This document shows, piece after piece, positions 20,494 through 31,460 of a DNA stretch of 64,000 nucleotides; the first letter of the stretch is position 1, and each line of letters opens with the position of its first letter. Position numbers and translations under genes: made by a program. The stretch covers positions 186,001-250,000 of the forward strand of contig NW_018344335.1 of NCBI RefSeq assembly GCF_002099425.1, read 5' to 3'. Origin of the DNA: Phascolarctos cinereus. Lineage: Eukaryota > Chordata > Mammalia > Diprotodontia > Phascolarctidae. The notes below the pieces were generated by a model. The model was not told where the DNA came from. It searched no databases and saw only the letters and a program-made list of their open reading frames with translations.

Positions 20494-21583
20494 TCATGTT
20501 CCACTGCAGTCCTGTATTTGAAAGTCAAATTTTCTATTCAGCTCTGGTCTTTTCATCAAGAATGCTTGAAAGTCCTCTATTTCACTGAATGACCATTTTT
20601 TCCCCTGAAGGATTATACTCAGTTTTGCTGGGTAGGTGATTCTTGGTTGTAATCCTATCTCCTTTGCCCTCTGGAATATTATATTCCATGCCCTGCAGTC
20701 CTTTAATGTAGAAGCTGCTAAATCTTGTGTTATCCTGATTGTGTTTCCACAGTACTTGAACTGTTTCCTTCTGGCAGCTTGTAATATTTTCTCCTTGACC
20801 TGGGAACTCTGGAATTTGGCTATAATATTCCTAGGAGTTTTCCTTTGGGGATCTCTTTCAGGAGGAGATCTGTGGATTCTTTCAATTTCTATTTTGCCCT
20901 CTGGTTCTATATATCAGGGCAGTTTTCCTTGATAATTTCTTGAAAGATGATGTCTAGGCTCTTTTTTTGATCATGGCTTTCAGATAGTCCAATAATTTTT
21001 AAATTCTCTCTCCTGGATCTATTTTCCAGGTCAGTTGTTTTTCCAATGAGATATTTCACATTGTTTCTAATTTTTCATTCTTTTGGATTTGTTCTACAGT
21101 GTCTTGATTTCTCATAAAGTCACTATCTTCCAATTGCTCTATTCTAATTTTTAAGGAAGTATTTTCTTCAGTAATCTTTTGGACTTCCTTTTCCATTTGG
21201 CCAATTTTTCTTTTTAGGGCATTTTTCTCCTCATTGGCTTTTTGGACCTCTTTTGCCATTTGGGTTAGGCTATTTTTTAAGGTGTTATTTTCTTCAGTAT
21301 TTTTTTGGGTCTCCTTTAGCAAGGTGTTGACTTGTTTTTCATGATTTTCTTGCATCACTCTCATTTCTCTTCCCAGTTTTTCCTCCGCTTCTCTTACTTG
21401 CTTCTCAAAATCCCTTTTGAGCTCTTCCAAGGCCTGGGACTGATTCATATTTTTCTTGGAGGCTTTGGATGTAGGAGCTTTGACTTTGTTGTCTTCTTCT
21501 GGCTGCATATTTTGATCTTTGTCACCAAAGTAAGATAATATAGTCTGACTCTTTTTGTGCTGCTTGCTTATGATCCTGACCAA
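20494..21583 (-). pseudogene. HAL1 ORF1 (L1 ORF1p-like), nearly intact
   Basis: Starts MVRIISKQHKKSQTILSYFG and has a long heptad-rich coiled coil (about residues 45-165; EELKRDFEKQVREAEEKLG, EKNALKRKIGQMEKEVQKI). The RRM block and C-terminal domain follow in other frames. About 363 codons would be present if unbroken, close to the usual L1 ORF1p length. Relative to copy 1, one A is missing near 21059 and two bases near 20908, so the product stops after the coiled coil (175 aa). It would be a trimeric RNA chaperone. Confidence 0.85.
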
Positions 21584-22194
21584 TTACTTGAGTTTTAATC
21601 TCTTTGTTAAGGTAAGAGTCTGTTTCCAATGTGGAGAATGTACTGTCCCAAGCTTCAGGGGTTTGTACAGCTGTTTTCAGACATACTTGTAGGGACCTGT
21701 AAATTTTCATCTCTTGCAAAGTGGTATGATAAAGGGGAGAGGTCTTTATTCCTTTCCTGGCCTGTGCTCTGGTCTGTTAGTGACCACAAGCACTCCTTTC
21801 TGTCCCGGAACTGTGAGGAAGGTCTGTCCTTTTTGTCCTGGAACTGGCTCTGAAATCTAGCTCCTTTCTCAGCACTGCAGAAACAGACTTTTCCCACTGA
21901 CCTTCTAAGTTGTCTTTGGCATTTGTGGATTGAGGAGTCTGGAAACTGCCACAGCTGTGTAAGATTCAGTCCTCTGAGGCCTGCTCCAGGTTGGCTGCAG
22001 CTTGTGCGCCCATGCCGCACTCTGCTCTGCTCCCAGCCCTGCACAATATACCTTTCTGAGCAATCATCTAGGTTGTCTTAGCTGGAAATTTGCTTCACTC
22101 TGTCTTTTTGTGGGTTTTGCTGCTTTAGAATTTGTTTAGAACCATTTTTTATAGATATTTTGAGGGGTTTGGGGGAGAGCTGAAGCAAGCCACC
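21584..22194 (-). promoter_or_regulatory. HAL1 5' UTR, presumed internal promoter region
   Basis: About 610 bp of moderately GC-rich sequence lies between the target duplication and the ORF1 start. Full-length L1-type elements carry their promoter here. I see no decisive promoter motif. An upstream frame (21522-21719) overlaps the ORF1 start in another phase and may be a uORF or chance. Confidence 0.5.
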
Positions 22195-22210
22195 TAATCA
22201 CCTTTAATTA

Positions 22211-22614
22211 ATTAAAGGTTTGTTTATACTTAGTTTATATATTTATTTGGTTGATCAAGGTACACCCATAGATAAGAATATTTAGAAGAGACACCTTCAA
22301 TTTGCCATGAAAGTACCTCCTGGAAGACAATACAACAGAAATACAATTACCAGGGTTTCTATTGGACTGTGCTTGCTAAGATTCATTCTTCTGATGGAGC
22401 AGAAAAAGGTAAAGAATGTCTCAACCTATAAGCAAATGCTTTCTGAGGTTCCCCTCAAAGTCAGGAAGAGAAGAGAAAAATACCCAAACAAGCATAAGAT
22501 CATCTTTTCCAAAATAAAAAGTAGTAGCAAGAACCTAAACAAATAAGAAAAAAGTATTTCTCCACATATAGATATCCGTGAATACATACACTCATACATG
22601 TTGTATATAATATT
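22211..22614. other. Nothing recognised
   Basis: AT-rich sequence between HAL1 and the next SINE with no repeat or coding signal I can name. Confidence 0.5.
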
Positions 22615-22872
22615 GTCGTTGTTCAGTTGTTTTCAGTCATGTCCAACTCTTTGTGACCCCAATTGGGGGTTTCTTGGCAAAGATACTAGAATAGTTTGCC
22701 ATTTCCTTCTCCAGTTCATTTTACAGATCAGGAAACTAAGGCAAACAGGGTAAAGTGACTTGCCCAGGGTCACACAGCTAATAAGTGTCTGAGATCAGAT
22801 TTGAACTCAGGAAGATGAGTTTTCCTGACTCCAGACCCAGCACTCTATCCACTCTACCACATCTAGCCATCC
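22615..22872 (-). mobile_element. MAR1 CORE-SINE, full length
   Basis: RTE tail first ('gtcgttgttcagttgttttc', 'tttgtgaccccaattggggg'), then 'ccatttccttctccagttca', the CORE, and the tRNA-like head ('actctatccactctaccaca'). Confidence 0.9.
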
Positions 22873-22879
22873 AATATAA

Positions 22880-23045
22880 TATAATGCTACATAGACACAG
22901 ATGACCTAGACATAGACATAACCATTTATATATAGTACATATATTTCTATCTATATATCCACATTTATACATAAATTATATACATACATACATACATATA
23001 TATACATATATATGTGTGTTTGTGTGTGTGTATATATATAAATGT
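22880..23045. repeat. AT/CATA/TG microsatellite cluster
   Basis: Runs of atacatac, tatata and tgtgtgtg with ta ends. Confidence 0.9.
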
Positions 23046-24555
23046 GGAGAGGCTATGTCTAGACAGATATCATCTATATCTTTGTAGCATATGACCCAAG
23101 CTGGCTCCCCCAGTCTTGACTCGTACTAAGGGGCTGGGTCTCCAGAGTACGCAGGTTCTACAGGTAGCCTTGAGGTATGAAGGAGTTGTCTTTCTAATAT
23201 TTAGCTCACAGGCCTCCATCAGGGTGCTTCCCACCATGATTGTCAATTGATTATCAATTAATAAGCCAGATTTTACAAAGGAGGATTTGCTGCAGTGCTA
23301 TAATACGAACAGTTGTTAAAATACATTCTCCCCAAAATTCTGTTGCACACTCCCCCACAAATGCATACAGTATTAAGGGGGAAATGGGTTCAAGCATAGA
23401 GAGCAGGTGGTAATTCTCACTTCCTGGAAGTCTCTTTGTTTTAGTCTTCACTATGTTGTCCTTGGGAATGTCGTGGTTTTCCACTAGGCTCTTTGGAAAG
23501 CTACAGATCTGCATCTGGTCAGTCCTTCAGATCTGCCTTCAGATGCTAAGCCGAAGATGGAAAGATGGGAAGTCCAAGATCCTCCAGACCTTGGGAAGCT
23601 TGCAAGGTCCTCTTCTGGCTAAGATGGTGGGGGACAGGAAGAATAGGACAGTGGTGGTGGAAAATTGATTGATTTACTCAATAGGTCCTAACCTGACATG
23701 TACATCTTTTCAAATTACAGAATACTTAGGTACCATTGCGACTCCTTGCTTCTCATTGTAGGGAGACATACAGAAGTATTTATTATTCGATTGCATCTTG
23801 TTCTATTTCATTCTTTCTGGCCTTGCAAATGTTTTTTTTCCCTCTGTTTAGATGAGTTCAATAGCTGTACAAAGATCATTTTAGAGCACTTAAGTATCTT
23901 TTTCAAGGACAATCTTAATTTACAGTGGAAGAGAAGGAGAGTAAGGAGTTGAGAGATTTACTGCAGATTATGTTCTGCCAAGTTTTATATTGAGAATTAC
24001 AGACTAACTGCCTATATTTTTTTTTCACGGCCCAGTTTCTTTTAATGCTATTTTAATCTTGGGTAAAGTTTGGCTTCAGAATTGTCTGTTTATACAGTAT
24101 GTCTTCATACTAACCAAGGAATAAAATAACAGGTCTGTAATCAACTAGGTTTGGGCACTGCCCCTATCAAAACAATTGGGTCTTCAGAAAAGTACTGCTG
24201 CCATCTTTCTAGGGCTGATTCCCTAAAACTTTCCACTCCTCTCATATATAGCTACCTGGAACAGATTCAGTGTTCTGATGTGGACCACACAGGCAATATT
24301 GTGGCTTTAGTTTGCCTTTAACAAACAATCCAATAATCAGAATTTTCACATTATGAGGTGGGAAATATGTTTAGCTTCAGCCATCTGGAATCAAGATTTG
24401 TCATTGCATTAATCTGGATTCCAAAATATTCGTAGTTTCTTGGGAGGACTAAGAAAGAACTTCTATAAGAGATGGCGCCTGAGGTATGCTTTAAAAGAAG
24501 CAAGGGAGGCTATGAGGAGGGGGTGAAGGAAGAAAGACATCCCAAACATGAAGAA
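23046..24555. other. 1.5 kb without a recognisable feature
   Basis: Balanced composition, no simple repeats and no frame above about 90 codons with a recognisable motif. This is a candidate for unique intergenic or intronic sequence or for repeats too old to read by eye. Confidence 0.5.
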
Positions 24556-24900
24556 AGCACCTGTTGTTGTTCATCCTTTGTTTTCCAAGAGGACCAAAGT
24601 GATATCTTGACTTGTCCATGAATTGGACTCATGTAAGGCAGAATTGCACAAAGTCATCAGCCTCATTCTCTCTTCCACAGTCATCAAAGTATAGTGGCAA
24701 GACAAAAATCGAGAGCATTGGTGATTGCCCAGGATGCAGCGGAGAACCTTGTCATCTTCCACATCTGACCAAACTTCAAGTTCTCCACAAGCACCTGCTT
24801 CAGCACCTTCATGGCTATTGGAACAAATTGTTCTCATCCACCTATTCACTTTATCATATCCCTGAAAACCACTTCATCAAACTTTTGCTTGACCATCTCC
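24556..24900 (-). mobile_element. RTE LINE, 3' end
   Basis: Starts at the reversed tail (gttgttgttcatcctttg). It continues 'tgcacaaagtcatcagcctc' and 'gtggcaagacaaaaatcgag' and reaches 'ggaacaaattgttctcatcc', the same block as in the RTE copy at about 37620. About 340 bp of 3' UTR. Confidence 0.75.
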
Positions 24901-24904
24901 AATC

Positions 24905-24966
<62 letters not shown>
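24905..24966. repeat. (TAA)n(TTA)n mirror microsatellite on a MIR remnant
   Basis: About nine aat units switch directly to about nine att units, so the tract is self-complementary. The following 24967-25030 (gttttaaggtttgcaaagag, ctttacatg) is the 3' part of a minus-strand MIR, whose end often seeds such runs. Confidence 0.9.
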
Positions 24967-25059
24967 GTTAGTGTTTTAAGGTTTGCAAAGAGCTTTACAT
25001 GTGTTCACTCATGTGATTTGCTATTTACTGAAGCAGATCATTTCATTTTTGGATAGCTC

Positions 25060-25270
25060 TAATTATGAAGACCTTTTCTGTCTCTGTAACTATTACCTAG
25101 TGCTCCTAGTTCTCTGCTCTGGTATCAACAAAAAACAAGATGGCCTCCTTTAAAACAGTTGAAAGTAAGAATAATCTTTCCTTTAAATATTTGAAAGTAG
25201 TTTTATTTCCCCTTCGTTCTTTCTTCTCCAGGCTTAACATCCTCCCATATTCCATCAATAGGTGATCAAA
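25060..25270 (-). mobile_element. CR1/L3-type LINE fragment
   Basis: 'tagtgctcctagttctctgc', gggg-less 'tctggtatcaacaaaaaaca' and 'cttctccaggcttaacatcc' follow the reverse complement of the CR1/L3 3' region. Diverged. Confidence 0.55.
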
Positions 25271-25423
25271 TAACATATTATGGAGGTAAGAGGTTGAATG
25301 TAATCGATGAGCGATAACTAACAGGACATACTGATTGGAATAGAGAATATGAAAAAACAAGTAGTATGAAATAAGGCTGAAAAAGTAGGTGGGAGCAGTA
25401 TTGTAGGGCTTTAAAGAATGTGG

Positions 25424-25612
25424 CATAATGAAAATAGTACTGGATTAGTATTTAGCCAACCTTGGCTGGTATTGCCACTAATTAGCAGTGTGACCCTAAG
25501 ACAACTCACTTTCTGGATCTCAGTTTTCTATATAAAAGGCCTCAACCTTTCAATATAATGAAGGGTTTGGATTAGCTGATCTTTAAATTCTTTTCAAAGA
25601 TCTCTTGATTCA
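25424..25612 (+). mobile_element. MIR-type CORE-SINE, decayed
   Basis: 'atgaaaatagtactggatta', 'gtgtgaccctaagacaactc', 'tggatctcagttttctatat' and the end gtttggattagctgatctt. Confidence 0.6.
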
Positions 25613-25820
25613 AGGGTTCTTCATGAGCATCCAATAGCACATTTCTGTAATATTTTCATATTGTGCCCTATTCTATTTCTCTTGGCCCCACCGTAATCAT
25701 AGCAGGGGTGTACTGTTAAATGTTTAACAAATGTATCTCCAAACAAACAAACAAACAAAAATGTACCCATGACTGCTTTAAAGTTTAATCTGCATAATTA
25801 ATGCTCTCTTAAGACTATTG

Positions 25821-26077
25821 TTGTTATTTAGTCATTTCAGTTGTATCTGACTCTTGCAGCCCCATTTGGGGTTTTCTTGGCAAAGATACTGGGGTAGTTT
25901 GCCATTTCCTTCTCCGGCTCATTTTACAGATGAGTAAAGTGAGGTAAATAGGGTTAAGTGACTTGCCCAGGGTCACACAGCTAGTAAGTGTCTGAGGCTA
26001 GATTTAAACTCATGAAGATGAGACTTCTTGACGTCAGGCCTGACACTCTATCGATAAGCTGCTCACCTAGTTGCCCT
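25821..26077 (-). mobile_element. MAR1 CORE-SINE, full length
   Basis: 'ttgttgttatttagtcattt', 'gccccatttggggttttctt', 'cattttacagatgagtaaag', 'gggtcacacagctagtaagt', 'ctgctcacctagttgccctt'. Confidence 0.9.
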
Positions 26078-26140
26078 TCTTTAGACTAGATAATGAAAAG
26101 AAAAAGCAAGTAAGAGAGGGAGGGAGGAAGGAAGGAAGAA

Positions 26141-26245
26141 AGAAAGTCCTGATTTGTGGTGTTTTCCAATTTCTGAGGTGTAAATGCTCCCACACTTAAT
26201 CAGCTTTCACTAGCTAGTTCAAGCTGGCTGCAGCACACCTCTAGC
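26141..26245. mobile_element. hAT-type MITE fragment ('gtgtgctgg' family)
   Basis: Reads 'gtcctgatttgtggtgtttt', ccaatttctgaggtgtaaatg and ends gctggctgcagcacacctctag, the reverse complement of the TIR end caggaatgtgctggagcc at 41902. A purine-rich GGAA tract (26100-26150) abuts it. Confidence 0.65.
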
Positions 26246-26267
26246 ACGCACTGATGCACACCCTCAT

Positions 26268-26462
26268 AGGATCATAGATTCGGAGTTAGATGGACCCTTA
26301 GAGGTTATCCAATACAACTCCGTCATTTAACAGATGTGGAAACGGAGGCCCAGAGAAGTTAAATAATTTTCCCTGAGTCACACAAGTGCTGGTGGCAGAG
26401 CCAGGATTCTAGCCCACATTCTCTCTTGCTAATTCTAGTGCTCATTCCACTTCACCAGGGGA
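26268..26462 (-). mobile_element. MIR/THER1 SINE
   Basis: 'atcatagattcggagttaga', cagatgtggaaacggaggcc, 'ggcagagccaggattctagc', 'tgctcattccacttcaccag'. Confidence 0.8.
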
Positions 26463-27590
26463 TTATGTACATGTAGGGACTCTAAACTGCTTCCCACGGA
26501 AGCCAAAGAAGCCAAGTCAGAAATGAAGAGATGAGACTTAGAGCTATAACTACCATATTTGGTGTCTGGGACAAATTAACAAAATGTGATATGAAAAGTC
26601 TTCTCACCTCAGATTTTAAAGAAAAACTTTGTAGGAATGAAAAAGACTCTGAGATGCTAAGCCCTGTAGGCAGAGACTCCTGGACAGAGTTTACCTGCTG
26701 AGGCAATGGAGGGGATTTACCTGGTGTGCAGGAGCCAAAGGAAGGGAATGATATCTGATAGCTAACTACTTTAATCCTGCTAATTAGAAGCTCAACTCTA
26801 TGTGCTGAAGAATTACCAGTATGATCCACTCACTCTAAATTTCAAAGTCCCATAGCATTCCCCTGCCCCAGCCCAGGAACAGCCCTGATGTGAATAATTA
26901 TACCTACTAGTGTCCTGGATTTCTATACTTCAGAGATTTGCACTCCAGGGAATTGAGGAAAGCCCTACAAAGAGCAAGCAAAGCCCTCTAATCATTAACA
27001 AATACCACTAGAAGATGAGAACATCACATTACAAAGGCCCAGATTAATAAACGACTCTCTGGTTCATTATCATCATCATTTTTTATTATTATTGTTGTTG
27101 TTGCTGTTTATCACCATCATCATCATCATCATTATCATCATCATGGAGAGAAGAGAACTACCTTGATGAAGTATGGGAGTGGCTAAGGTGATAAGAATTG
27201 TTTTTCAAGTAGTAGTCTTATTGACGTTGGATCTAACAAAGAGATGGCAGAAGCAAATTATGGTGCTTTTGTATGAATTTTTTTGTATGATTCTAGGCTT
27301 CTGTTGCTGCTACCACATCATCCTCAGAACTGGGCTTCTGGAGACCATTCTTGGAGGGATCTAAGCTACGTGGCTCTACTTGTCTACTTGACCCCATTCC
27401 CCCTTCTCCCCTCATCTTCTACTCAGCCGCTGTGTTTTCCATCACTAGGAATGTGCTGGTGAATGTTTGACAACCAGCTGGGGGGTGGGTGGCTGGGAGG
27501 CTGAGACATTTACCTAAGACACATTTTTAAGTTGAATTTGCATTATTAACTGTTTCTCTATCCCTTAAGTTTAGATACAAAAAAAATAAT
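26463..27590. other. Unassigned, with an ATC/TTG-rich simple tract at 27064-27145
   Basis: Apart from the atc and ttgttg simple repeats I recognise no family. The 115-codon minus frame (26482-26829) has no recognisable domain. Confidence 0.5.
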
Positions 27591-27690
27591 AATAAACCAA
27601 GCCCTGATTTGTAAAGTTTGCAATTTCTAAGGTGTAAGTGCTCATATCAAAAATTTAACATCAAGTTGGTATCAGTACATGCTTAACCAC
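27590..27690. mobile_element. hAT-type MITE fragment ('gtgtgctgg' family)
   Basis: 'aaaccaagccctgatttgta', gtttgcaatttctaaggtg, aaaaatttaacatcaag. This matches the interior of the copies at 26141, 41902 and 46593. Confidence 0.6.
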
Positions 27691-27824
27691 CTTCCAACTT
27701 TTGTTCTGAGAACTGTAATCCCATCAACACTGTCATTGCTCCTAGAAAAGGCATGTCAATTGGCTGCCCCAAGTTTCCAGTCATGATTTTTGTTTTCCCA
27801 CTGCCACGTATATCCTGTCCTTCC

Positions 27825-27935
27825 TATCTGAATAGGAAACTCCGTAAGGTCAGGGACTATCTCATTTTTTGTATTTGTTTTTCCTGTTTAACACTGTGTT
27901 TGGTACATGGGAAACAATGAGCGCTTTTCATTCAA
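27825..27935 (+). mobile_element. L2 LINE 3' end
   Basis: 'gtaaggtcagggactatctc', tttttgtatttg, 'gtgtttggtacatgggaaac' and a cattcaatta end. Confidence 0.6.
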
Positions 27936-28019
27936 TTATTCTGTATATCTCTTTCTGGTGTTGGGTTTGTGGAAGGAGCAGAAAAAAACAAACCAAAAAT
28001 TTATGTATTGTGAGTTTGG

Positions 28020-28600
28020 AGAAAATCCGCCCCCCCCACTCCCCCCCCACTCCCCCCCCAAAAAAAGGTAACCTTAGAGGCCAGAGAAACAGAGCTGCAG
28101 GATTGTATAAATAGATGCCCCCAGGCTGGTAAGAACCAGGTGAGTCTGAACTCATTCTGTCTTGAAGAGAGGCCTCCACTAGCTTGGAAATTTACTGCCT
28201 AAACAGGACGTTCTAATGAGATTAACTACAGAGAAAACTTTATCTCACTGAAACAGACCTGGTCTTAGGCAATTCCTAAGACTCCAAAGTTAACACATTT
28301 TTTCCCAAATTGCCTAACATCCTGTTCCTATTCCTCAACATCCCAAATAAGGAAAGGCAACCTCACCTGGTAGGCTGGTTGAACTTTCTTCTTGGCCTTG
28401 AAATGTCTCCCTAAAATGTCATAAAACCACATGTGCACAATCATGGGCACATGCGCACACATACACACACTCACACACACACGTGCGTGTATGTGTGTAA
28501 TCTGCATATATGTATATGTGTATACACATATATGTATATAGGTGTGTGCATATATGTGTATGTGTATGTATATATACACATGTGTATATATCTCCCTTTG
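28020..28600. repeat. Poly-C tract (28028-28060) and CA/TATG microsatellites (28430-28600)
   Basis: A C-rich run interrupted by 'act' and then an A-run. Further on there are alternating caca, gtgtat and tatg units. 28067-28430 holds nothing I recognise. Confidence 0.9.
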
Positions 28601-30160
28601 TTCATAGCCATTACTATCTACCTGTCAAATGCCCATCAGATGATGCTAATCAAATTTTTTCTCTTACCTACCTAGCCTCCTAATTTATTGACCTCAGTTA
28701 AACGGACAAAGGTGGGAAGAGTTACTCTCTGAAGAGGGCCTTAGGACCTATGGGTTGAGGAATTCCTCAATATCCTATATATCCATTATCCATTTGTATT
28801 CCACAGTTAGTAGTTTAAAAAGAATGTCATTTAAATTGTAATTTGAGAAGGCGGCACTAGGATTTTTTTTTAATCAAAACTAAGCAAATAAAGAGGAAGC
28901 GAATTCTTTTCCTATAAAACCCTTGCTATCTACGGCAGGAAGACCAAAAGCATACAACCTTTTCTTCTAGAAAGGTCAGTAGGATGTTTTTTCAGAGATT
29001 TAGACAAGTCCAATCACTTAAGTAGAAAAACCCATTTTCCTGTTTTTATGCATGTTTCTTTGGTACTAAGCAAGAGTATACTGGAAACACTATTTCTAGG
29101 TTGAAATGGATTTTGCACATTTTCTGTGAGTTAGCAATAAAGTACACCAGAAGTTGTTGACAATTGTGCCGCAGACCTTGAATGAAGACTTAAAAAAAAG
29201 GCACACAAATACAACTTTTTCAAATGCTCATAATCTTTCAACCTGCAGAACTTTGAATTCCATTGCACAAAAGATTACCTTAAAATCAGAATTATTTTCT
29301 AATGTTGTCCAGGTAGGTGTGCATAGAGAGAGAGGGGGGAAAAAAACTACATTGACCGTATTACTCAGACCTAATGACGACAGAGTTGACTCTTTTACTT
29401 GGGAAGGAAAGAAGGAAAGTTCCAAAATCCAAAATAATGACTTCAGAACTTATCTAGTGTTTCATGAGCACCTCCTGGGTGCAAGATCCTGTGCTAAATT
29501 CTATGTATGCCACAAAAACGTTGAATGACAGTTTCTGGTTTAGTTACCTTCAAGGAATTTGTAACAAGCTATGAATAGCTTGAAATGAATTTTGACTATC
29601 AAACATTCCTTAAGAGAAAAAAAATGTTGAATAGACTTTAAAATTTAAATTAATTGTAGAAAAGTTGGGTTTTGTTGTTACTGTTGTTGTTTTTTTAGAG
29701 AATTGAAATTATGAAGAAAGGTGCCTAAGGAAAAAATGTTCAGTGTTCTGGTGATGCAAAGTTTACCTAGGATAACTGAACAAAATCTTAAATCAACCCA
29801 ATTTTCTTTTTGTGGGCATGCCTGAATATGAGATAATTATATATGTGTATAAATGGAAAGAAAGCTGGAAAGAATAAAAGAAAGCAAAAATACATGAGAG
29901 GGAGAATGTTTTACAATATTGCCAAGTTATTTTATCATAGTACATATCTGTATTTTGAAAAATAACTTAATGGATACAATATGTGTCAAAATCATATTTT
30001 CTTACCAACCATGCTTTCCAATTTATACTTTTCTTTTTCAATATTCTTTTTTTTTTCCGATGAATTAAACAATCATCAACAATCACAAACATTTCAAGGA
30101 CTGTGCAAGAAACTCTTAACTCTTGCCAATTTTTCATTTGGTATTTTTTTGAGGAAACAT
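28601..30160. other. 1.5 kb without a recognisable feature
   Basis: AT-rich, no clear repeat. The 124-codon frame at 29154-29528 is low complexity in places and has no recognisable motif. Confidence 0.45.
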
Positions 30161-30164
30161 AGAT

Positions 30165-30335
30165 AGCTATGTAGCACAGTGAATAGAAAAAAATACTTGG
30201 TGACAAGAAGGCCTGAGTTCAAATCTTGCCTCATATACTTACTAGCTGTATGATTTAACCTCTCTCAGTCTCAGTTTCCTTATCTGTAAAATGGGGATGA
30301 TAATAGCACTGATTTCCCAGGGTTGTGAGGGTCAT
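30165..30335 (+). mobile_element. MIR-type CORE-SINE
   Basis: 'tatgtagcacagtgaataga', gagttcaaatcttgcctc, 'ctcagtttccttatctgtaa' and aatggggatgataatagc. The 3' part runs into AT-rich sequence. Confidence 0.8.
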
Positions 30336-30810
30336 ATTTACATATATACACCCACACATACTTATATACATATATGTATATATTAATATCATCAATATAT
30401 AACTAGTATATAATATTATTGATATATTTATATGCAAGTCTACCTATGACATGTAAGGTATATATAATCTATATCTATATAATATGTGTATATATTATAT
30501 GAATTATATTTATACATTGTTTTTTAAAAATATGTAATAGTATTTACATAATGTTTTAAGGTTTGCACAGATATAAAATATATTGCTCTGAAAACCTTAA
30601 AACATTATATAAATGTTGTTACTTTTTAAAAAAATATATAATGTATGTGTTTGATATTACATATAATATATATTAGACCTTAAAACATTATATAAATGCT
30701 GTTACATATTTTTTAAATAAACATATATGTAACATTAGTACTATAAGATATCCAAAGTACTTTATAAATGTTAAAACATTATATAAATGCTAGTTTTTGT
30801 TATTAGCCAT
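30336..30810. repeat. AT-rich block with repeated MIR-tail motifs
   Basis: taaaacattatataaatg occurs three times on the plus strand (about 30599, 30680 and 30773). Its relative acataatgttttaaggtttgc occurs once inverted (about 30547). The motif equals the end of the MIR/CORE-SINE 3' part, so this is an expanded or rearranged SINE tail in TA-rich DNA. Confidence 0.65.
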
Positions 30811-31214
30811 AAATTGCTTTGGGTCCTCTTCTGCATATCTTATAGAACTTTCTCACCTGTGAAAAACTAGTATTCAATACCTCATTAGGATGTGACTGTC
30901 ACCCTGGCTTCTCAGAGGCTATGGTAAAATGGAGAGCAAGCTCCAGCAGGTCCTACCATGATGGAAAAACCTTGAGGGTGGTTCCTGGTAACATGCTATG
31001 CCTGCTTTCTAAGGACCAGCTTAGCTAAGCAGAGAAAGGTTGGGTACTTGGCCATGCATTTTTGGCCTTGTCAGTCTCTGAAACAAATTAAAACCCAGAA
31101 TGATTCTCAATCCCATACAGGACTCTTTCCACTTCTTTATCAATCTTGGCACAGCTCCACTTTCTCCAAGTTGTGGAAAAGATTTCCCTGAGGGTAAAAA
31201 GAGGATTGTGATTC
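30811..31214. other. Nothing recognised
   Basis: Ordinary composition with no repeat, RNA or coding signal that I can identify. Confidence 0.5.
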
Positions 31215-31400
31215 AGAAAGAGACATTTCAAGATCGTCTTTTCCAAACCCTTTCGTTTTGTGGGTAAGGAAACATAAACCTAGGAAAGTCAAATGGCTTG
31301 GTCAAAGTCACACAAAAGCAAATGGTGGAACTGGGATTAAAACACAGGTATCCCAGATCCTAGTGGACTGTTATTGCCACCATGCCATGCTGCTGACTAT
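31215..31400 (-). mobile_element. MIR/THER1 SINE
   Basis: gggtaaggaaacataaacc, 'caaagtcacacaaaagcaaa', 'ggaactgggattaaaacaca', accatgccatgctgctg. Confidence 0.7.
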
Positions 31401-31460
31401 GTGGAAATATGGGTTCACATTTGTAAGCTGGCCTGGAAAAATCACTACTTTCTAGAGCAA

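Larger units (their letters stand above)
19507..22194 (-). mobile_element. HAL1-type ORF1-only L1 derivative, copy 2, full length
   Basis: About 2.69 kb on the minus strand: a 5' UTR (22194-21584), ORF1 (21583-20494) and a 3' UTR with a duplicated unit (20493-19507), ending in aaaaataaataaattcatat. A perfect 16-bp target duplication taatcacctttaatta is at 19491-19506 and 22195-22210, so both ends are genuine. There is no ORF2. Retrotransposition must have been supplied in trans, presumably by L1. Near identity to the copy at 1-1737 implies recent activity. Confidence 0.9.

Noticed and set aside
24612-24971. 119-codon frame ending in runs of N and Y
   Set aside because: RTE 3' UTR in antisense followed by the AAT/ATT microsatellite.
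26482-26829. 115-codon minus-strand frame
   Set aside because: No recognisable motif, and the start and end have no supporting context. A chance frame is likely at this length over 64 kb.
28430-30535. CRISPR-like or satellite array suggested by repeated short motifs
   Set aside because: The repeats are CA/TA microsatellites and SINE-tail motifs with irregular spacing and no conserved repeat-spacer pattern.
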